From NCBI GenBank assembly GCA_945952575.1, contig CAMFIY010000151.1:1-6719 (forward strand): DNA of 6,719 bases. Reading direction: 5' to 3'. The position numbers and the translations under genes are program-made. Below the pieces are notes generated by a model. The model saw only the letters and a program-made list of their open reading frames with translations. It was not told where the DNA came from and ran no database searches. Below, in pieces: positions 1 to 5,008 of this stretch (positions are counted from its first letter, which is position 1; the number at the start of each line of letters is the position of its first letter). Source of the DNA: an uncultured Leucobacter sp. (GTDB taxonomy: Bacteria > Actinomycetota > Actinomycetes > Actinomycetales > Microbacteriaceae).

Positions 1-1
1 G

Positions 2-1513
2 AGCTTCTTCGACGGCCGCCAGCGCGGCGACGGGCTCTCCCGGGTGACCAACGACGTCGACAACATCCAGCAGGCGCTGCAGCAGGGCTTCTCGCAGCTG
101 GTCCAGTCCGTGCTCACGGTCATCGGCATCACGATCATGATGTTCTGGGTGTCCTGGCAGCTGGCCCTGATCGCGTTGATCGCACTCCCGCTCTCGGGGA
201 TCATTGCCGGCGTGGTCGGCGTGCGCGCGCAGAAGCTGTTCGTGGCCCAGTGGAAGAACACGGGCGAGCTCAACGGACATATCGAGGAGTCGTTCACCGG
301 TCATGAGCTGGTGCGCATCTTCAACCGCGACACCGAGATGACCGAGGAGTTCGACCGCAGGAACGCCGGCCTCTACGACGCCTCGTTCAAGGCCCAGGCG
401 CTCTCGGGCACGATCATGCCGGCGATGCAGTTCGTGCAGTATCTGAGCTATGTGCTGATCGCCGTGGTGGGCGCCCTGCGCGTCACCGCCGGTCAGATGA
501 CCCTCGGCGACGTGACCGCCTTCATCCAGTACTCGCGCGAGTTCGCCCAGCCGGTGGGTCAGATGGCGGGCATGGCGAACATGATCCAGTCGGGCATCGC
601 CTCGGCCGAGCGCACCTTCGAGCTGCTCGATGCCGACGAACAGGAGCCGGACACCGTCGAGGCCGAACTGCCGGAGCGCAGCGACGGGCACGTCCGCTTC
701 GACGACGTCTCGTTCAGCTACGACCCGGAGACGCCGCTGATCGAGGATCTCTCGTTCGAAGCGCGGCCGGGCCACACGGTGGCGATCGTCGGCCCGACCG
801 GGGCGGGCAAGACCACGCTGGTCAACCTGATCATGCGCTTCTACGAGCTGAACAGCGGCAGGATCCTGCTCGACGACCTCGATGTGACCAAGATCTCGCG
901 TGCCGAGCTGCGCGGGCACGTCGGCATGGTGCTGCAGGATGCCTGGTTGTTCGACGGGACGATCCGCGAGAACATCCGCTACGGCCGCCTGGATGCGACG
1001 GATGACGAGGTCATCGCCGCTGCGCAGGCGACGATGGTGGATCGCTTCGTACGGCAGCTGCCCGAGGGCTACGACACCGTGATCTCCGAGAACGCCTCCT
1101 CGCTCTCCGCCGGTGAGCGGCAGCTGCTCACGATCGCGCGTGCATTCCTCGCGAATCCCTCGCTGCTGATCCTCGACGAGGCGACCTCGTCGGTGGACAC
1201 CCGTACCGAGGTGCTCGTCCAGCAGGCCATGCGCGCACTGCGTCAGGATCGCACCTCGTTCGTGATCGCCCACCGCCTCTCGACCATTCGCGATGCCGAC
1301 ACCATCCTCATGATGGAGCGCGGCCGGATCGTGGAGCAGGGCTCGCACGCCGAGTTGCTTGCGGCGCGCGGCGCGTACCACCGGCTCTATCAGGCGCAGT
1401 TCTCCGGCCAGATGGACGAGGAGGAGACCGAGGCGCTGCTCACCGGAGCGGTGCCGGTGGCGTCCGCCGCATCGCCCGCCGCTGAGCCGGCCGACGACGA
1501 GCCGAGCGCGTAG
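2..1513 (+). CDS. ABC exporter half-transporter (permease plus ATPase), 5'-truncated
   Basis: Partial gene: the frame is open from base 2 and the first visible residues (SFFDGRQRGDGLSRVTND) match the interior of an exporter membrane domain, so the true start lies left of the window; the in-frame GTG at 44 is internal. 503 codons remain, of roughly 600 expected. Hydrophobic stretches at about 104-225 and 418-480 are membrane helices. The nucleotide-binding domain follows: A-loop Tyr at 719-721, Walker A GPTGAGKT at 791-814, Q-loop Gln at 935-937, signature LSAGE at 1103-1117, Walker B with catalytic Asp-Glu at 1175-1180 and H-loop His at 1271-1273. All ATPase residues are present; LSAGE departs from the consensus LSGGQ. 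An acidic Ala/Pro-rich tail of about 35 residues ends the protein. The family exports lipids, drugs or peptides across the cytoplasmic membrane; the substrate cannot be told. Such genes often lie next to a partner half-transporter, so a heterodimer is possible. A strong hairpin follows the stop. Confidence 0.93.
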   Translation, partial: SFFDGRQRGDGLSRVTNDVDNIQQALQQGFSQLVQSVLTVIGITIMMFWVSWQLALIALIALPLSGIIAGVVGVRAQKLFVAQWKNTGELNGHIEESFTGHELVRIFNRDTEMTEEFDRRNAGLYDASFKAQALSGTIMPAMQFVQYLSYVLIAVVGALRVTAGQMTLGDVTAFIQYSREFAQPVGQMAGMANMIQSGIASAERTFELLDADEQEPDTVEAELPERSDGHVRFDDVSFSYDPETPLIEDLSFEARPGHTVAIVGPTGAGKTTLVNLIMRFYELNSGRILLDDLDVTKISRAELRGHVGMVLQDAWLFDGTIRENIRYGRLDATDDEVIAAAQATMVDRFVRQLPEGYDTVISENASSLSAGERQLLTIARAFLANPSLLILDEATSSVDTRTEVLVQQAMRALRQDRTSFVIAHRLSTIRDADTILMMERGRIVEQGSHAELLAARGAYHRLYQAQFSGQMDEEETEALLTGAVPVASAASPAAEPADDEPSA

Positions 1514-1528
1514 CCTCCGCCGCTGCAG

Positions 1529-1559
1529 CGGGTGGGCGGGTGATATCCCCGCCCGCCCG
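1529..1559 (+). terminator. U-less hairpin terminator after the ABC transporter gene
   Basis: The 12-bp stem CGGGTGGGCGGG (1529-1540) pairs with CCCGCCCGCCCG (1548-1559), with one G-U pair and a 7-base loop. It begins 15 bases after the stop codon. No T-run follows, which is common for terminator-like hairpins in high-GC actinobacteria, so termination activity is inferred. Confidence 0.6.
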
Positions 1560-1569
1560 ATCCATCGGG

Positions 1570-1621
1570 TTCGAGCCTCTCCCGTGCTGCCGGCAAGGGG
1601 AAGAGCCAGTGGCGGCTCGAA
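1570..1621 (+). repeat. Inverted repeat of unknown role upstream of ffs
   Basis: TTCGAGCC (1570-1577) is the exact reverse complement of GGCTCGAA (1614-1621). Between the arms lie a CTCT/AGAG pairing possibility (1577-1580 with 1602-1605) and the palindrome TGCCGGCA (1588-1595), so the segment could fold into a long imperfect stem. It lies just upstream of the ffs promoter and could be a second terminator or a binding site. The TTCGAG core resembles a tRNA T-loop, but no tRNA folds around it. Confidence 0.3.
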
Positions 1622-1651
1622 GGCCGGCGTCGGGTCGCCCCGGCGATGCGA

Positions 1652-1657
1652 TAGGCT
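1652..1657 (+). promoter_or_regulatory. -10 box of the ffs promoter
   Basis: TAGGCT fits the actinobacterial housekeeping -10 pattern TANNNT. It ends 7 bases before C1665, where the SRP RNA terminal helix begins, so the transcription start falls where the RNA end is expected. No convincing -35 is visible at 16-18 bases upstream. The surrounding GCGATAGGCTGG recurs almost unchanged before lysC. Confidence 0.6.
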
Positions 1658-1659
1658 GG

Positions 1660-1756
1660 ATCAGCCCCTCACGCGGCGATATCTCGGTGAACTCCCCCAG
1701 GCTGGAAACAGAGCAAGGGTAGCCGGGCTCTATCGGGTGCGTGGGGGGTCTTGTCG
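1660..1756 (+). ncRNA. ffs: Signal recognition particle 4.5S RNA (small bacterial type)
   Basis: This RNA binds Ffh (SRP54) and, with the receptor FtsY, targets nascent membrane and secreted proteins to the translocon. The apical core is recognisable: stem CTG (1702-1704), tetraloop GAAA (1705-1708), stem CAG (1709-1711), flanked by the symmetric loop CAGG (1698-1701) / AGCA (1712-1715) that binds the Ffh M domain. GAUA (1678-1681) pairs with UAUC (1731-1734). The terminal helix is 11 bp: CCCCUCACGCG (1665-1675) with UGCGUGGGGGG (1738-1748). There is no Alu domain, so it is the small hairpin form. Position directly upstream of dnaX is usual in actinobacteria. The core is certain; the exact ends are estimated to within about five bases from the helix and the -10 box. 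Confidence 0.94.
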
Positions 1757-1769
1757 TTCCGCCGCACGG

Positions 1770-1800
1770 TTCTCGCGGGCTCGGTCGCGCGACCCGAGAA
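1770..1800 (+). terminator. Hairpin with 12-bp palindrome between ffs and dnaX
   Basis: TTCTCG (1770-1775) pairs with CGAGAA (1795-1800). Inside lies GGTCGCGCGACC (1783-1794), a perfect 12-bp palindrome; the two structures compete in part. The outer hairpin could end or protect the ffs transcript, with no T-run after it. Alternatively the palindrome, about 39-50 bases before the proposed dnaX start, could be an operator. The sequence does not decide between them. Confidence 0.35.
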
Positions 1801-1819
1801 GAATGTCGGAGGCCGCCGG

Positions 1820-1825
1820 TAGCAT
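1820..1825 (+). promoter_or_regulatory. Putative -10 box giving a leaderless dnaX mRNA
   Basis: TAGCAT fits TANNNT and is followed by seven bases (1826-1832) and then the GTG at 1833, the distance expected if transcription starts on the first base of the start codon. No clear -35 hexamer is seen 17 bases upstream. It competes with the reading in which the ATG at 1824, inside this box, is the start codon served by GGAGG at 1808-1812. Confidence 0.45.
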
Positions 1826-1832
1826 GGATCCC

Positions 1833-4268
1833 GTGGCTACCGCACTGTACCGCCGTTATCGGCCCGAGGCTTTCTCCGAGATGATCGGTCAGGCCCATGT
1901 CACCGAGCCGTTGATGACCGCGTTGCGGACGGGCCGGATCGGCCACGCCTACCTCTTCAGCGGCCCTCGCGGCTGCGGCAAGACGACCTCGGCTCGCATC
2001 CTGGCCCGCTGCCTCAACTGCGCGGAGGGGCCGACCGACACTCCGTGCGGCACCTGCCCCAGCTGCGTGGAGCTCAGCCGCGAGGGCGGAGGCTCGCTCG
2101 ACGTGGTCGAGATCGATGCGGCCAGTCACGGCGGCGTCGACGATGCGCGCGAGCTGCGCGAGCGCGCGGTCTTCGCGCCGGCTCGGGATCGCTTCAAGAT
2201 CTTCATCATCGACGAGGCGCACATGGTCACCTCGGGCGGCTTCAACGCGCTGCTCAAGATCGTCGAGGAGCCGCCGCCGCACGTGAAGTTCATCTTCGCG
2301 ACGACGGAGCCCGAGAAGGTGATCGGCACGATCCGCTCGCGCACGCATCACTACCCGTTCCGGCTCATCGCACCCGGCACGCTCATCGAATACGTGCAGC
2401 AGCTCTGCGACAGCGAGGGCGTCGCCGTCGAGCCCGGCGTACTGCCGCTCGTGGTGCGCTCGGGCGGCGGATCGGTGCGCGACACCCTGAGCATCCTCGA
2501 TCAGCTCATCGCCGGTAGCGAGGAGGCGAGGATCACCCAGGAACGCGCGACCGGCCTGCTCGGCTACACGAGCGCGGAGCTGCTCGACGAGGTCATCGTC
2601 GCGCTGGGTGCCGGCGACTCGGCCCAGGCGTTCGGTGCGACCGACCGAGTGGTGCAGACGGGTCAGGACCCGCGCCGTTTCGTGGAGGATCTGCTCGAAC
2701 GATTGCGCGATCTGATCGTGATCGGGGCCACCAGCGTCGAGGGAGCCTCTGCGGTGTTCCGCGGCGTACCCGCCGATCAGCTGCAGCGCATGTTCGAACA
2801 GTCGCAGCTCTTCTCGCCGGGTCAGCTCTCGCGCATCGCCGACACGGTCTCCGAAGCACTGGATCACATGAGCGGTGCGACCGCGCCGCGTCTGCATCTC
2901 GAACTGATGATGGCCCGGGCCCTCATCACCCGGGCGGGCGACGCCGCTACGGGTCGGAGCGCAGGCGCCGCGGCCGCGCAGGAAGCCCCGCGGGCCGCGC
3001 CGCAATCGACCCGCCAGGCGCCGGGCGCAGCTCCGAGCCCTCCGGCGCAGCCGGTCGCGCGGACCGCCCCGGCCGCCTCGGGAACGCCGGCCGCCTCCGA
3101 AGGACAGCCCGGCGTGGCGCCCCGGAACGCCCCTGCGCCGGCCGCGGCGAGCCAGGCTGCTCCCGCCCATCCGTCCGAGGGGGTCGACGTCATCGCCGCG
3201 CTGAAGTCGGCGCGCGAGTTCCTGAACGGCGGCGGGGAGAAGGCGCCCATGGTGCCGCTCGGCGGCCACCCGCCCCGCACCGAGGCGAGCCCGGCAGCGT
3301 CCGATCCCGCATCATCTGATCCGGGATCGGCTGATCCGGCCGAAGCCCCGCAGGCGCAGCCGGCTCGGACGCCCTCCGATTCCGCCGACTCCGAGCCGGG
3401 TCGATCGGATCCGGCGCCGGCCCGGTCGGGCGAGACGCAGGTGCAGGGCGCAGAAGCGGGGATCGAGGATCTGCGTGAGGTGTGGGCGGATCTGCTCGAC
3501 GAGCTGCTCGAAGGGGATCGCGACGCCTGGAATGCGGTCAAGAACGTCCAACCGCTCGCCCTCGAGGGGGATATTCTCACGGTCGGCGTCGTGTCCCGCA
3601 GCGATCTCGAGGCCTTCAAGAACACTGGCGCGGGTCCGCTTCGCGAGGTCATCGTCGCGGCGATCGGCGTCAGCGTGAAGTATGTGCCCCGCCAGGTCTC
3701 CGCGACCACGGGGCCGTCCGGCGACGCGCCCCAGGCGAGCCCCGGCTCGTCGGAGCCGCGCGATTCGGAGCCTTCTCCAGCGGCTGACCCGACGCCGAGT
3801 CCTGCTCCCGCTCAGGTCGATGAGCCGTCCGAGAGTGCTGAGTCATCCGAGAGCACGGGGCCGGCTCAGGCGACCGGGTCCGCCCCGAAGACCGGATCCG
3901 CCCCGGCCGTCGAGCAGATGCCCGCGGCCTATGACGAGCCCAGCGAGGACTACGAAGACGCGTACGGGGCCGAGCCGACGCGCCAGGATCCGGCGCGACC
4001 GGAACCGGAACCGGGCGAAACGGAGCCACGCGAATCCGAACCGCGCGAAACGGGGCCTCACGAGTCGGACCCCGAGCCCGCTGCGTCCGGGCGCCCCCTG
4101 CGGGTGGCGTTCGCCGCTGCCGGAACCGTGCCCGAAGTCGCTGAGGAGCGCCAGGAGAGCACCCGGTACGGCGAGGCCGTCGTGCGCGAGGTGCTCGGCG
4201 CCAGATTCATCGAGGAGCGGCCGCTGCCGGTGAGCACCGAGCGGCCGCTGCCGCAGAACGAGGAGTAG
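1833..4268 (+). CDS. dnaX: DNA polymerase III subunit gamma/tau (clamp loader ATPase)
   Basis: Clamp-loader ATPase that opens the beta sliding clamp onto primed DNA. From the GTG at 1833 (811 aa): conserved start ATALYRRYRPE at residues 2-12; Walker A GPRGCGKT 44-51; zinc cysteines C63, C72, C75, C78; Walker B with DEAH 127-130; an SRT triplet at 169-171 where E. coli has SRC, keeping the arginine finger. The collar domain runs to about residue 365. Then come an Ala/Pro linker (366-449), a short conserved block DVIAALKSAREFLNGG, a second linker, a folded tau-like domain (about 543-622), a 130-residue acidic Ser/Pro/Glu linker and a conserved tail containing RYGEAVVREVLGARFIEE. It is longer than E. 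coli tau (643 aa) through its linkers. No A-rich slippery site was seen, so only the tau form is expected. Start alternatives: ATG 1824 (GGAGG 11 bases upstream) or ATG 1803. recR follows after 3 bases. Confidence 0.95.
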   Translation: MATALYRRYRPEAFSEMIGQAHVTEPLMTALRTGRIGHAYLFSGPRGCGKTTSARILARCLNCAEGPTDTPCGTCPSCVELSREGGGSLDVVEIDAASHGGVDDARELRERAVFAPARDRFKIFIIDEAHMVTSGGFNALLKIVEEPPPHVKFIFATTEPEKVIGTIRSRTHHYPFRLIAPGTLIEYVQQLCDSEGVAVEPGVLPLVVRSGGGSVRDTLSILDQLIAGSEEARITQERATGLLGYTSAELLDEVIVALGAGDSAQAFGATDRVVQTGQDPRRFVEDLLERLRDLIVIGATSVEGASAVFRGVPADQLQRMFEQSQLFSPGQLSRIADTVSEALDHMSGATAPRLHLELMMARALITRAGDAATGRSAGAAAAQEAPRAAPQSTRQAPGAAPSPPAQPVARTAPAASGTPAASEGQPGVAPRNAPAPAAASQAAPAHPSEGVDVIAALKSAREFLNGGGEKAPMVPLGGHPPRTEASPAASDPASSDPGSADPAEAPQAQPARTPSDSADSEPGRSDPAPARSGETQVQGAEAGIEDLREVWADLLDELLEGDRDAWNAVKNVQPLALEGDILTVGVVSRSDLEAFKNTGAGPLREVIVAAIGVSVKYVPRQVSATTGPSGDAPQASPGSSEPRDSEPSPAADPTPSPAPAQVDEPSESAESSESTGPAQATGSAPKTGSAPAVEQMPAAYDEPSEDYEDAYGAEPTRQDPARPEPEPGETEPRESEPRETGPHESDPEPAASGRPLRVAFAAAGTVPEVAEERQESTRYGEAVVREVLGARFIEERPLPVSTERPLPQNEE
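4014..4073 (+). repeat. Two imperfect 30-bp tandem repeats in the DnaX linker
   Basis: Units 4014-4043 and 4044-4073 encode GETEPRESEP and RETGPHESDP, a ten-residue acidic repeat; GCGAAACGG recurs exactly 30 bases apart (4015 and 4045). The repeat keeps frame and lies in a disordered stretch, where copy number can vary without harm to folding. Confidence 0.65.
4215..4253 (+). repeat. Direct repeat at the 3' end of dnaX
   Basis: GAGCGGCCGCTGCCG occurs exactly at 4215-4229 and 4239-4253, a 24-base (8-codon) period encoding ERPLP twice just before the DnaX C-terminus. Each copy holds the palindrome GCGGCCGC. It looks like a small in-frame duplication. Confidence 0.6.
4260..4265 (+). promoter_or_regulatory. 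Ribosome binding site of recR inside the dnaX 3' end
   Basis: GAGGAG spans the last codons of dnaX and lies 6 bases before the recR ATG at 4272. A binding site within the upstream gene and a 3-base gap indicate translational coupling of the two genes. Confidence 0.8.
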
Positions 4269-4271
4269 TCG

Positions 4272-4880
4272 ATGTACGACGGCATCGTCCAGGATCTGAT
4301 CGACGAGTTCGGCCGCCTGCCGGGCATCGGGCCGAAGTCGGCCCAGCGCATCGCCTTCCACATCCTGCAGACGCAGAACTTCGATGTGTCCCGTCTCGCC
4401 GAGCTGCTGACCGTCGTGCGCGAGAAGGTGCGATTCTGCGAGGTCTGCGGCAACATCACCGAAGAGGCGCGCTGCTCCATCTGCCGGGATCCCCGCCGGG
4501 ACCACACGCTCATCTGCGTGGTCGAGGAGCCGAAGGACGTGGTCGCCATCGAGCGCACGCGCCAGTTCCGCGGCCTGTACCACGTCCTCGGCGGAGCCAT
4601 CAGCCCCATCGACGGCATCGGTCCGGATGACCTCAGCATTCCGCAGCTGATGCGCCGACTCAGCGCGGGCGCCGGAGACGAGCAGGTGCGCGAGGTGATC
4701 ATCGCCACCGATCCGAACCTCGAGGGCGAGGCGACGGCCGCCTACCTCTCCCGGTTGCTCAGCAGCATCGAGGTGCCGGTCTCCCGCCTCGCCTCGGGCT
4801 TGCCGGTCGGCGGCGACCTCGAATTCGCCGACGAGGTCACGCTCGGCCGCGCCTTCGAGGGCCGCACCCGCCTCGGGTGA
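4272..4880 (+). CDS. recR: Recombination mediator protein RecR
   Basis: RecR acts in the cytoplasm with RecO and RecF to load RecA onto SSB-coated single-stranded gaps. At 202 residues it is of usual length (about 200). In order: helix-hairpin-helix DNA-binding motif LPGIGPKSAQRIAFHIL (16-32); four-cysteine zinc motif C56, C59, C68, C71; Toprim domain from about residue 79, with ICVVEEPKD at 81-89 (acidic Glu 85 and 86) and IIATDPNLEGEATA near 143-156; then the C-terminal segment with GLPVGGDLEFADEVTLGRAF, which closes the ring-shaped tetramer. The ATG at 4272 follows GAGGAG by 6 bases and starts at the conserved family N-terminus (MYDGIVQDLI). It is the second gene of the dnaX-recR transcription unit. 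Nothing is missing or altered in the motifs. Confidence 0.97.
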   Translation: MYDGIVQDLIDEFGRLPGIGPKSAQRIAFHILQTQNFDVSRLAELLTVVREKVRFCEVCGNITEEARCSICRDPRRDHTLICVVEEPKDVVAIERTRQFRGLYHVLGGAISPIDGIGPDDLSIPQLMRRLSAGAGDEQVREVIIATDPNLEGEATAAYLSRLLSSIEVPVSRLASGLPVGGDLEFADEVTLGRAFEGRTRLG

Positions 4881-4885
4881 CCCGT

Positions 4886-4909
4886 CCCGGCACTCATTCC
4901 GTGGCCGGG
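4886..4909 (+). terminator. Hairpin after recR
   Basis: CCCGGC (4886-4891) pairs with GCCGGG (4904-4909); after a bulged G the stem continues with AC (4892-4893) and GT (4901-4902), leaving a 7-base loop. It starts 5 bases after the recR stop. No T-run follows; termination of the dnaX-recR transcript is inferred from position. Confidence 0.5.
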
Positions 4910-4914
4910 CCTCC

Positions 4915-4928
4915 CCGGGCATACCCGG
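4915..4928 (+). terminator. Second short hairpin after recR
   Basis: CCGGG (4915-4919) and CCCGG (4924-4928) form a 5-bp stem with the loop CATA. It may add to termination after recR. It also lies just upstream of the lysC -10 box, in the place where a -35 element would be expected, so it could instead belong to that promoter region. Confidence 0.35.
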
Positions 4929-4933
4929 CGCGA

Positions 4934-4939
4934 TAGACT
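4934..4939 (+). promoter_or_regulatory. -10 box of the lysC promoter
   Basis: TAGACT fits TANNNT and sits in GCGATAGACTGG, nearly identical to the ffs promoter core. Transcription would begin near 4946, leaving a leader of about 60 bases. An AT-rich patch (4943-4957, including TATATATTT) follows and offers TATATT at 4951-4956 as an alternative box. No clear -35 is visible. The leader shows no riboswitch that I can recognise. Confidence 0.55.
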
Positions 4940-5008
4940 GGGTATTCGTATATATTTCGCGTCCCGCTCGACCGAGATCGCTCGCCGAGTTCACCAGATG
5001 GAGGCCCC

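Noticed and set aside
1561..1620. tRNA gene suggested by GGTTCGAGCC at 1568-1577
   Set aside because: The T-stem does not pair, and no acceptor, D or anticodon arms can be drawn around it.
1359..1832. Extension of dnaX back to the ATG at 1359
   Set aside because: This would overlap the ABC gene, read through the ffs RNA and add Arg-rich sequence with no family likeness. The conserved N-terminus begins at 1833.
1440..3269. 609-codon open frame on the minus strand opposite dnaX and ffs
   Set aside because: It is Arg/Ala/Asp-rich with no family motifs, runs across the ffs RNA gene and is antisense to the certain dnaX reading. Long antisense frames are a usual side effect of high-GC codon use.
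2928..4080. Programmed frameshift site for a gamma form of DnaX
   Set aside because: No run of A residues of the A-AAA-AAG kind was found by eye in the linker coding sequence.
4946..5008. Lysine riboswitch in the lysC leader
   Set aside because: The leader of about 60 bases is far too short for the known lysine riboswitch, and no matching core was seen.
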